From Weeksellaceae bacterium (GTDB taxonomy: Bacteria > Bacteroidota > Bacteroidia > Flavobacteriales > Weeksellaceae), in NCBI GenBank assembly GCA_022701475.1, contig JAKOOI010000476.1:1-5220 (forward strand): a stretch of DNA of 5,220 nt, read 5' to 3'. Positions 1 to 5,220 of the stretch are shown one piece after another. The position numbers and the translations under genes were made by a program. The first letter of the stretch is position 1, and the number at the start of each line of letters is the position of its first letter. The notes under the pieces were generated by a model. That model was not told where the DNA came from. It saw only the letters and a program-made list of their open reading frames with translations, and made no database searches.

Positions 1-11
1 AAACCTGAAAA

Positions 12-380
12 CTATTTTTTCTCCAGGTCGATTTCTTTTTTATCTTCAGCTTTTTCCGCTGCTTTAGCTTTGTCTCCGAAGCGGGCTTCCGTAAACTCCC
101 TGGAAACGGCTGCTTTTTCAAATTTCAGCTTGCCGGACAGGGTTTCAATGATAAAGCCGTCATCGTGAACCTGGGCAATCCTTCCGTGAAGTCCGGAAGT
201 AAGAACAACTCTGGTTCCCACTTTCAGGGTTTCCTGAAAATTCTTTTCCTGCTTCTGCTTTTTCATCTGGGGACGGATCATCAGGAAATAAAATCCCACG
301 AACATTACCCCCATCATGATCAGCATCATCGGCGAGCTTCCGCCGGCAGGTGCCTGTAGAAATATGGATATCGTATTCAT
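12..380 (-). CDS. yajC: YajC, Sec translocase accessory subunit
   Basis: YajC is a small inner-membrane protein that associates with the SecDF part of the Sec translocase and assists protein export; it is usually dispensable. The 122-residue product has the family layout: a short N-terminal region, one membrane helix at about residues 17-35, then the hallmark RPQ (36-38) followed by a basic stretch (MKKQKQEK, 39-46). A small beta-rich cytoplasmic domain follows at about 52-96, with the family pattern G-x-x-V-x-x-x-x-G-x-x-G (G55, V58, G63, G66). The tail from about 104 is rich in Lys, Glu and Ala. The length is normal for the family. The ATG lies 4 bases after the DUF1573 stop, so the two genes are almost certainly co-transcribed and translationally coupled. 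No terminator is visible before the left edge, so the operon probably continues. In flavobacteria a YbbR-like gene and coaE often follow, but neither can be seen here. Confidence 0.95.
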   Translation of the reverse strand: MNTISIFLQAPAGGSSPMMLIMMGVMFVGFYFLMIRPQMKKQKQEKNFQETLKVGTRVVLTSGLHGRIAQVHDDGFIIETLSGKLKFEKAAVSREFTEARFGDKAKAAEKAEDKKEIDLEKK

Positions 381-384
381 GATC

Positions 385-912
385 TTAAGGCTGGATGTTT
401 GCAGTGAAGGTTAATTTAACCGGTGTTTTTTCCACATTGGCAAAAACGTCAGCATACTTATTTACGTTACCATCGAAGTTTGAAGAATCGAAATGAAGGG
501 TGATTTTCCCTTTTTTCCCCGGCATGATCGGCTCTTTGGTGAAATCAGGTGCCGTACATCCGCATCCCGGTTTCACTTCTGAGATGACCAGCGGGTTGCT
601 TCCCGTATTGGTTACTTCATATACATGCTCTACTTTATCTCCTTTTTTGATTTTGCCGAAATCGAAGTTGCTTTCCGAAAGGGCAATGGTGGTTAACGGT
701 TGGTTAGGAGTAACAGCAGCACCGGTAGCGGCCTCAGCTGTTGCCGGTGCCATGGCTGAATCGCCCGGCGCAGCCATTGAACCTGCAGCGGTAACGGTAG
801 AATCTACGGTAGCCGTTTCTGTCCCTGTTGCTGTTTCCTTGTTTTCTTTTTTGCAGGAAACCAATCCGAAGCCTATGATTGATAAGGCAATAACTGACAA
901 TGTCTTTTTCAT
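385..912 (-). CDS. DUF1573 domain lipoprotein
   Basis: The 175-residue product begins with a lipoprotein signal: basic start MKK, hydrophobic stretch 4-18, and lipobox L-V-S-C with the lipidated Cys at residue 20. An Ala/Thr/Gly-rich low-complexity linker covers about 27-70. A single DUF1573 domain follows (about 76-173). It has the typical FDFGKIKKGD start (83-92), a V-x-N-T-G strand (100-104, with T101), and the family's conserved GCGCT motif (C117, C119). The domain is an immunoglobulin-like beta-sandwich related to ASPM/SPD-2/Hydin modules; its function is unknown. The residues after Cys20 (KKENKE) are charged but only loosely resemble known Bacteroidota surface-export signals, so periplasmic or surface location is open. 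The gene sits between nusB and yajC with gaps of 9 and 4 bases, an arrangement common in flavobacteria and consistent with an operon. The start has no Shine-Dalgarno sequence. The domain call is firm, the role is not known. Confidence 0.9.
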   Translation of the reverse strand: MKKTLSVIALSIIGFGLVSCKKENKETATGTETATVDSTVTAAGSMAAPGDSAMAPATAEAATGAAVTPNQPLTTIALSESNFDFGKIKKGDKVEHVYEVTNTGSNPLVISEVKPGCGCTAPDFTKEPIMPGKKGKITLHFDSSNFDGNVNKYADVFANVEKTPVKLTFTANIQP

Positions 913-921
913 ATAACTGAT

Positions 922-1827
922 TTATATTCTGTTTAGATCTTTACAATATTTATCCAGGATTCCGTTGATAAAGATGTTCGAACGGTCTGTGGCGAACACT
1001 TTGGCAATCTCGATATATTCGTTGATAATAACTCTTGAAGGGGTGAGCGGGAAGTTATCAAGCTCGGCTATTGCTGTTGATAAAATAACTTTGTCCATGA
1101 GCGAAACCCTTTCCAGATCCCAGTTTTCCAGCCGCTCCTGCAGTTTCTTTTCGTTGTTTTCCCAGCTGTCCAGCGTATTTCTCAGCAGTTTCATAGCAAA
1201 AGTTTTGTCATCCTCATCCTTGATCATTCTGATCAGCGTCCTGCTTTCTTCATTTTCCTTCAGGAAACCGATGGTCTTCTGCACCATGGAATTGGCAATA
1301 TGGATATCATCATACCAGGAAAGTTCCTTATCTCCCAGATAATCGTGGAAATCATCATTTTCGGCAATGTAGCGGAGGAACAATTTCCCGATGAACTTCT
1401 GGTCTTCCTCAAAGGAATACCCTTCTTCCTTCATGAAATCCTGATATCTTTTCCCTGCCGTAATCCTCTGGAAGGTTTTTACCAGCAGGTCATCATGCAT
1501 ATCCCATTTCAGCTGTTTGTGCTGGCCTGTGAAAAACAGACGTTCCGGATTTTCCTCCAGCTTTTTAAGAACCTGATTGTTGATGAATTTTTGGTTAGGA
1601 TTAATGTCAGCATCGGTTTTGATGTATTTGTTTTTCCCTATTTCAATCTGGTTTTCCGCCAGATCTTTCAGGGCAACCAGAAAATTCAGCTGGTAGATGT
1701 ATAAATGATAGATTTTCTCTATCCCACTGAACATGTTTTTCTCTAATACATCAAACTTTACAGGATTCTGGTAATAAGAATACACGGTCTGTACTACTTT
1801 TTCACGGATTTGTCGTCTTCCTAACAT
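922..1827 (-). CDS. nusB: NusB, transcription antitermination factor (long Bacteroidota form)
   Basis: NusB binds boxA RNA together with NusE (ribosomal protein S10) and supports antitermination and processing of rRNA transcripts. The 301-residue product is about twice the length of E. coli NusB (139). Its first helix keeps the family's arginine-rich start and aromatic end (GRRQIREKVVQTVYSYYQ, 3-20). The C-terminal part from about 206 aligns with the rest of NusB. It contains a helix with L249-S250-x-A252-x-x-E255-L256, the signature INEYIEIAK (268-276) and FINGILDK (286-293). Residues of about 30-205 are therefore mostly an insertion between the first helix and the body, Lys/Glu/aromatic-rich and without a domain I recognise. 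NusB proteins of around 300 residues are usual in flavobacteria, so this is a lineage form and not a fusion error. It is first in the operon and probably reads from the TATCTTTG promoter box 22 bases upstream. Confidence 0.95.
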   Translation of the reverse strand: MLGRRQIREKVVQTVYSYYQNPVKFDVLEKNMFSGIEKIYHLYIYQLNFLVALKDLAENQIEIGKNKYIKTDADINPNQKFINNQVLKKLEENPERLFFTGQHKQLKWDMHDDLLVKTFQRITAGKRYQDFMKEEGYSFEEDQKFIGKLFLRYIAENDDFHDYLGDKELSWYDDIHIANSMVQKTIGFLKENEESRTLIRMIKDEDDKTFAMKLLRNTLDSWENNEKKLQERLENWDLERVSLMDKVILSTAIAELDNFPLTPSRVIINEYIEIAKVFATDRSNIFINGILDKYCKDLNRI

Positions 1828-1847
1828 TCAAAGAGCTTTTTATGGGT

Positions 1848-1856
1848 GCAAAGATA
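1848..1856 (-). promoter_or_regulatory. Predicted promoter -7 box for the nusB operon
   Basis: On the minus strand the sequence reads TATCTTTGC, an exact match to the Bacteroidota -7 consensus TAnnTTTG, about 22 bases before the nusB ATG. The -33 element is weak: TTTC (not TTTG) lies 17 bases upstream, at 1874-1877. A short leader of roughly a dozen bases is predicted. It points away from the ABC transporter gene, so the 90-bp gap is a divergent promoter region. Confidence 0.6.
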
Positions 1857-1900
1857 TAAAATTTAAAATTGATGAAATTCATAGTCTGGCCACATTTTCG

Positions 1901-1908
1901 TAATTTTG
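1901..1908 (+). promoter_or_regulatory. Predicted promoter -7 box for the ABC exporter gene
   Basis: TAATTTTG matches the Bacteroidota -7 consensus TAnnTTTG and lies only 9 bases before the ATG of the ABC exporter gene. No TTG or TTTG is found at the usual distance upstream; the nearest TTG is about 29 bases away. If the box is real, the mRNA would begin only a few bases before the start codon. The region is AT-rich, so a chance match is possible. Confidence 0.4.
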
Positions 1909-1917
1909 TAAAACTTT

Positions 1918-3579
1918 ATGAAAGCCTTAAAAACCCTGAACCCTTACTTCTGGAAGCACAAAATACTGTTATTTTGGGGAGTACTGTTCATCATTGCCAG
2001 TAATTTTTTCAACATCTATAAAGTTCAGTTTGTAGGAAAATCCGTAGACGCGCTTACCCACAGCGGTACTGTTGGATTCAACCGCCAGGTTCTGGTCTAC
2101 GTGGCGATCATCGTAGGATGTTCATTACTGACCGGGATTTTCACCTTCATGATGAGGCAGACCATCATTGTGGCCTCCCGAAGGATTGAATATGAGCTGA
2201 AAAATAAAATTTACCGCCATTACCAGGATTTATCACTGACGGATTATAAGCAGACCACCATCGGAGACCTGATGAACCGTCTGAGTGAAGACGTCGTTGC
2301 CGTCAGGATGTATCTTGGTCCCGGTGTGATGTATGTAGCGAATCTTCTGGTGCTGGTAATCATTACGGCCATTTATATGCTGAAGACGGATGTTTCCATG
2401 ACCCTGTGGACCCTGCTCCCGTTACCCATTCTCTCCTTTGCCATTTATAAGGTCAGTTCGGTCATCAATAAAAAATCGAAGGTTATGCAGAAAAGCCAGT
2501 CGGCCATTTCCACTTTTGTGCAGGACAGCTTTTCCGGGATCCGCGTGGTGAAGTTTTTTGCCCGTGAGAAATATATTGAGAAAAATTATGGCGTGAAGGT
2601 AACCGATTATCAGGACAAGGCACTTGACCTTGCCAAGACGGAAGCCTACTTTTTTACCATTATCCTCTTCGTGATCGGTCTGCTGAATGTAGCCATCATC
2701 TGGATCGGCGGGCAGAAATACATTGCCGGCGAACTGAGCATCGGTAAGATTGCCGATTTTTTTATGTACATCAATACGCTTATTTTTCCGTTTTCGATGG
2801 TAGGCTGGGTGACCTCCGTAAACCAGCGGGCTGAAGCTTCCATGCAGCGGATCAATGAATTCATGGATAAGAAATCCGAAGTGGTCAACCGTAATTTTGA
2901 GAAGTATCCTATCAGAGGCGATATCGAATTCCGGAACGTTTCCTATGTTTATCCGAATACCGGAATCAGGGCACTGGATAACCTGAGCTTTACGGTAAAG
3001 GCAGGTGAATCCTTAGCGATTATGGGAAAGACGGGAAGCGGAAAGTCCACTATTGCCTTACTGCTGTGCAGACTGATTGATCCTACGGAAGGCGAGATCC
3101 TGGTTGACGGTAAAAACCTGAAAGACCACAACCTCGAGAATTACCGCAACTTCATCGGCTACATTCCCCAGGAAAGTTATCTTTTTTCTGATTCCATTGA
3201 AAACAATATCGGTTTTGCCATTGATCAGCCCACCCATGGAAAAGTAGTGGAATATGCAACCATCGCTGATGTTGACAAGAATATTACCGGCTTTAAAGAG
3301 CAGTACAAAACGATGGTAGGCGAACGCGGCGTGATGCTTTCCGGAGGCCAGAAACAACGGATCTGTATTGCCCGTGCCCTGATTAAAGACCCGAAGATTA
3401 TTATTTTTGACGATTCCCTGTCTGCACTGGATACGGAGACCGAACAGAACATTCTGGAGAATATCGACAGGAAAATACAGGATGCCACATCTGTAATCAT
3501 CACGCACAGAGAGTCTAGCGCCCAAAGAGCCGATAAGATCCTGAACCTCACGGAAATTGACAATTCCGTAACCGCTTAG
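1918..3579 (+). CDS. ABC exporter half-transporter (membrane domain fused to ATPase)
   Basis: This is a subfamily-B type exporter half, which would dimerise in the inner membrane to export a lipid, peptide or drug; the substrate cannot be read from the sequence. Residues 1-310 form the membrane domain, with six helices at about 17-36, 58-79, 135-154, 161-180, 243-264 and 279-300. The ATPase domain (about 335-553) has Walker A GKTGSGKST (370-378), Q-loop Q418, signature LSGGQ (474-478), Walker B IIIFD (494-498), D-loop SALD (502-505) and H-loop His530. Two things are odd. The catalytic Glu after Walker B is Asp (D499, in FDDSLSALD), as in the degenerate half of heterodimeric exporters such as MdlA/YheI/LmrC. 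The protein also ends soon after the H-loop, about 30-35 residues shorter than usual, with no frameshifted continuation visible downstream. The H-loop reads THRESS where THRLS is common. No second ABC gene is adjacent. The start begins a conserved-looking MKALKTLNPYFWKHK segment. Confidence 0.93.
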   Translation: MKALKTLNPYFWKHKILLFWGVLFIIASNFFNIYKVQFVGKSVDALTHSGTVGFNRQVLVYVAIIVGCSLLTGIFTFMMRQTIIVASRRIEYELKNKIYRHYQDLSLTDYKQTTIGDLMNRLSEDVVAVRMYLGPGVMYVANLLVLVIITAIYMLKTDVSMTLWTLLPLPILSFAIYKVSSVINKKSKVMQKSQSAISTFVQDSFSGIRVVKFFAREKYIEKNYGVKVTDYQDKALDLAKTEAYFFTIILFVIGLLNVAIIWIGGQKYIAGELSIGKIADFFMYINTLIFPFSMVGWVTSVNQRAEASMQRINEFMDKKSEVVNRNFEKYPIRGDIEFRNVSYVYPNTGIRALDNLSFTVKAGESLAIMGKTGSGKSTIALLLCRLIDPTEGEILVDGKNLKDHNLENYRNFIGYIPQESYLFSDSIENNIGFAIDQPTHGKVVEYATIADVDKNITGFKEQYKTMVGERGVMLSGGQKQRICIARALIKDPKIIIFDDSLSALDTETEQNILENIDRKIQDATSVIITHRESSAQRADKILNLTEIDNSVTA

Positions 3580-3619
3580 CTCATTTGTTTGGAAATGTTA
3601 AATAAATCATAAAAAAAAT

Positions 3620-3649
3620 TTTGTGATTGAAAGAAAACTTTTATATTTG
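3620..3649 (+). promoter_or_regulatory. Predicted promoter of the DUF3276 gene
   Basis: A Bacteroidota-type promoter is visible: TTTG at 3620-3623 (-33 element), an 18-base spacer, then TATATTTG at 3642-3649 (-7 element, matches TAnnTTTG). Transcription should begin near 3655, giving a leader of about two dozen A-rich bases before the ATG at 3679. It is the best promoter match in the window and implies that the DUF3276 gene is expressed independently of the ABC gene, which ends 99 bases before it without a visible terminator. Confidence 0.7.
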
Positions 3650-3678
3650 TTCCTAACAAGATTAAAAAATATCTAACA

Positions 3679-4014
3679 ATGAGTGAATACAAGGAACGCC
3701 ATGAAAATGAAATTTTCACCAAGGTGTTAAAAGCAGGGAGAAGAACTTATTTCTTTGATGTGCGCGAGACGAAAGCAGGAGATTATTATCTTACCATTAC
3801 TGAAAGCAAAAAGAATTTCGGGGAAAACGGGGAAGCTACATTTGAGAAACATAAAATCTATCTTTATAAGGAAGATTTCAAAAGTTTTCAGGAGATGTTT
3901 AATGAATCCACAGATTTCATCATTAACGAAAAGGGAGAGGATGTAATATCGGAAAAACACGACAAAGACTTCAAGAGCAGATCATACACGATTGATTCTG
4001 ACGACGAGGTTTAA
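3679..4014 (+). CDS. DUF3276 / PUR-alpha-like nucleic-acid-binding protein
   Basis: The 111-residue product belongs to the DUF3276 family of Bacteroidota and spirochaetes, which carries a PUR repeat like that of eukaryotic Pur-alpha. The Borrelia member BpuR is reported to bind DNA and RNA. Here the family core runs from about 12 to 75: FTKVLKAGRRTYFFDVRETK (13-32), then the strand DYYLTITESKK (35-45), then KHKIYLYKEDF (57-67) and an amphipathic helix FKSFQEMF (67-74). The C-terminal 35 residues are charged (many Lys, Asp, Glu) and probably disordered, ending DSDDEV. The length is typical, with one PUR repeat, so a dimer is likely by analogy with the family. The gene stands alone between its own promoter and a strong terminator, as expected for an abundant small protein. 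The target nucleic acid here is unknown. Confidence 0.9.
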   Translation: MSEYKERHENEIFTKVLKAGRRTYFFDVRETKAGDYYLTITESKKNFGENGEATFEKHKIYLYKEDFKSFQEMFNESTDFIINEKGEDVISEKHDKDFKSRSYTIDSDDEV

Positions 4015-4040
4015 AAAAAAAGTATACTTCTAAAAAACAC

Positions 4041-4068
4041 AAGCATCTGAAAAAAAGATGCTTTTTTT
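4041..4068 (+). terminator. Intrinsic terminator after the DUF3276 gene
   Basis: A perfect 8-bp stem, AAGCATCT (4041-4048) with AGATGCTT (4056-4063), encloses the loop GAAAAAA and is followed by a run of T to 4068. It starts 26 bases after the DUF3276 stop codon. On the minus strand the stem is followed by GTGTTTTTT, so it might also stop transcription from the right, less efficiently. Confidence 0.9.
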
Positions 4069-4141
4069 ATGCCCGGAAATAGAAACCCGGACCTATTGAG
4101 AATCCAAGACCGGTAATCAGCTTCACCTTCCTTTTTTTATT
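4067..4141 (-). pseudogene. Possible C-terminal remnant of an outer-membrane protein gene
   Basis: A short minus-strand reading frame ends in TAA at 4067-4069 and encodes, from a GTG at 4126, KLITGLGFSIGPGFYFRA after the first Val. The alternating Gly/hydrophobic pattern and the aromatic end (FYFRA) look like the last strand of an outer-membrane beta-barrel. The frame is closed by TGA just upstream (4142-4144). However, a shift of one base in the A7 run (plus-strand T run 4132-4138) would join it to another short open stretch read from about 4190. The rest of any parent gene is not visible. The peptide is too short for a firm call and could be chance. Confidence 0.25.
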
Positions 4142-4510
4142 TCAAAATATTTATTTTCTGTAATACACTGCCTCTTTGCCGGATCATCTGATCAATCCTT
4201 TTGTCATCTATATGCAGAGCGGGCATATGCTACCATTTATTCTGTTTTTATATATAAATTTTTTTTTCAGCCCTGCAGCTGAGCTTATCTGTATGCATTC
4301 GTATAACGCGTTCAGGTTTATGGTACAGCTGAAGGATTTTTATTATTTTAAACCCTATTTCATTTTTATTGAGGAAAATGATAATATGCTGATTTCATAT
4401 ACCAATTAACACACCTGCTGATTTTATTTTAAAAATCAATGGGTCTATAATGCAGATCCGTACTGACGAGTCTACATTTTGAGAACTATTGCCGATCATC
4501 ATGTTTCCAT
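4069..4510. other. AT-rich intergenic region without a convincing gene
   Basis: Apart from the possible remnant at its left end, this stretch holds no gene I can support. It is rich in A and T with long T and A runs (for example 4258-4267). It contains small palindromes such as GCATATGC at about 4224-4231 and an AT-only-loop hairpin at 4419-4438, neither with a clear role. A plus-strand frame at 4176-4409 begins with TTG and encodes a Phe/Tyr/Ile-rich 77-residue peptide without family features. No tRNA, CRISPR, insertion-sequence ends or clear promoter were seen. The layout, between a plus-facing and a minus-facing terminator, is that of a convergent gap. Confidence 0.6.
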
Positions 4511-4541
4511 AAAAAAGGGATTGCCTAAAAGACAATCCCTT
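4511..4541 (-). terminator. Intrinsic terminator of the RCC1-T9SS gene
   Basis: Read on the minus strand, a 9-bp stem AAGGGATTG (4533-4541) pairs with CAATCCCTT (4515-4523) around a 9-base loop and runs into TTTTTT. It lies about 77 bases after the stop codon of the minus-strand gene at 4618. On the plus strand the stem is followed by ATAAAATAC, without a T run, so it faces the minus strand only. Confidence 0.85.
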
Positions 4542-4617
4542 ATAAAATACGGATGCTAAAGCCTGCGTTGCGAGTCCGGAAATTCAATGATCCTTTCTCT
4601 GATCCACAATACTGTAT

Positions 4618-5220
4618 TTACCGTTTGATTACTTTCACTGTTTTCTCGGTATTACCGGCAAGTTTGATTTTCACCAGATAGAGTCCGGATACTGCAGAAG
4701 ACATAGGGATGACCGTTTTGGTATCGTTTACCGGTTGGGTCAATACCCATTGCCCGGCTGCACTGTACACCGTTACGGAAAGAATTTTCTCATCGGACAC
4801 GATATTAAGATCATCCTGTACCGGATTCGGGAAAACTTTCAGGCTTGTTTGTGAAACGGATGTCTCATCTACAGCCAATTGGCTTGCAGGACAGGCAAGA
4901 GGAGTAAATAACGATCTGTTGACTACCGTACCGTCACCTAACTGACCATTAGTGTTCTGCCCGGTTACCTTCAAAATACCGCTATTGCTGATGGATAACG
5001 TATGATTTCCTCCGGCAGATACAATAGAATGATCCGTAGCATTTCCTATGTAAAATGTATTCCTGTTGGTCGTGGTACCGTCACCCAGCTCACCGGAATT
5101 ATTGTATCCGGAAGCAAATACATTTCCGTTCATGGTTATACCTGCCGTGTAGTTACTTCCGGCATCAATGCTCTTAACTCCATCATTTACAAGAACCGGG
5201 GCCAGCCTGTTGGTATTGGT
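4618..5220 (-). CDS. RCC1-repeat protein with T9SS sorting domain (partial)
   Basis: Only the last 200 residues are visible; the frame stays open to the right edge, so the true start lies outside and the ATG at 5131-5133 is internal. The visible part begins with RCC1-like propeller repeats of about 48-49 residues with the pattern G-x-N-x-x-G-x-L-G-D-G-T. One is ASGYNNSGELGDGT (36-49), the next VTGQNTNGQLGDGT (85-98), and a third ends at the edge with TNTNR. From about 127 a type A T9SS C-terminal sorting domain follows: FPNPVQDDL (130-138), VTVYSAAGQWV (149-159), a SGLYLVKI strand (178-185) and the terminal TVKVIKR (194-200). The protein is therefore predicted to cross the outer membrane by the type IX system, after which the sorting domain is removed and the protein is released or anchored at the surface. 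Bacterial RCC1-like propellers are binding scaffolds; the ligand is unknown. A minus-facing terminator follows the gene. Confidence 0.92.
   Translation of the reverse strand, partial: TNTNRLAPVLVNDGVKSIDAGSNYTAGITMNGNVFASGYNNSGELGDGTTTNRNTFYIGNATDHSIVSAGGNHTLSISNSGILKVTGQNTNGQLGDGTVVNRSLFTPLACPASQLAVDETSVSQTSLKVFPNPVQDDLNIVSDEKILSVTVYSAAGQWVLTQPVNDTKTVIPMSSAVSGLYLVKIKLAGNTEKTVKVIKR
4928..5214 (-). repeat. Coding repeat of RCC1 units (about 144-147 bp period)
   Basis: The same DNA words recur at the repeat period. GTACCGTCACC occurs at 4928-4938 and 5075-5085 (147 bases apart, 49 codons), and CCTGTTGGT at 5062-5070 and 5206-5214 (144 bases apart, 48 codons). They encode the GDGT and TNR parts of successive RCC1 units. 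Identity outside these words is partial, so the units have diverged and are not recent copies. Confidence 0.7.

Noticed and set aside
500..916. Plus-strand open frame opposite the DUF1573 gene
   Set aside because: It is the antisense shadow of a clear lipoprotein gene; its Ala/Val-rich stretch simply mirrors the Ala/Thr-rich linker.
3058..3563. Two minus-strand open frames opposite the ATPase domain of the ABC exporter
   Set aside because: They lie entirely inside a gene with all ABC motifs in the sense frame and show no protein features of their own.
4181..4198. Imperfect palindrome GGATCATCTGATCAATCC
   Set aside because: It is short, has an unpaired base and almost no loop, and is not near a supported promoter, so an operator call is not justified.
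4176..4409. Plus-strand open frame of 77 codons in the intergenic gap
   Set aside because: It begins with TTG, has no promoter or ribosome site, is Phe/Tyr/Ile-rich as expected from translated AT-rich DNA, and resembles no family I know.
4419..4438. Hairpin TGATTTT / AAAATCA
   Set aside because: The stem is almost all A-T with a single G-C pair and no T run follows it; such palindromes are expected by chance in this AT-rich stretch.
4473..4481. TACATTTTG, a promoter-like word on the plus strand
   Set aside because: It has one extra base compared with TAnnTTTG, lacks a -33 element, and leads directly into a minus-facing terminator and the antisense of the RCC1 gene.
4015..4617. Search for a mobile element, CRISPR array or RNA gene in the gap
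   Set aside because: No terminal inverted repeats with target duplication, no regularly spaced repeats, and no tRNA or known riboswitch-like folding were seen by eye.

Overview
The window looks like chromosomal DNA from a member of the Bacteroidota, most likely a flavobacterium close to Chryseobacterium (family Weeksellaceae). This rests on four things seen in the sequence: promoter boxes of the TAnnTTTG type, start codons without Shine-Dalgarno sequences, a NusB about twice the usual length, and a secreted protein with a C-terminal type IX secretion (T9SS) sorting domain. The genus is inferred from protein style, not from a database match.

Layout. Positions 12-1827 hold a tightly packed minus-strand operon, transcribed in the order nusB, a DUF1573 lipoprotein gene, yajC. 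It probably continues past the left edge. A 90-bp divergent promoter region (1828-1917) separates it from a plus-strand gene for a half-size ABC exporter (1918-3579). Next is a short gene for a DUF3276/PUR-alpha-like nucleic-acid-binding protein (3679-4014), with a good promoter of its own and a clean intrinsic terminator (4041-4068). From 4069 to 4617 there is no convincing gene. This stretch holds a possible remnant of a minus-strand outer-membrane protein gene and, at 4511-4541, a terminator facing the minus strand. That terminator serves the last gene, a minus-strand RCC1-repeat protein with a T9SS sorting domain, which runs off the right edge (4618 to beyond 5220).

How the genes fit together. 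The nusB-DUF1573-yajC cluster is housekeeping: rRNA antitermination, a periplasmic or surface lipoprotein, and a Sec accessory subunit. The ABC exporter and the DUF3276 protein are separately promoted core-type genes. The RCC1-T9SS gene is typical of the variable secreted repertoire of flavobacteria.

I found no clear undescribed multi-gene system. The points most worth a second look are the Asp in place of the catalytic Glu in the lone ABC half-transporter, the large insertion inside NusB, and the possible decayed gene in the 4.07-4.6 kb gap.
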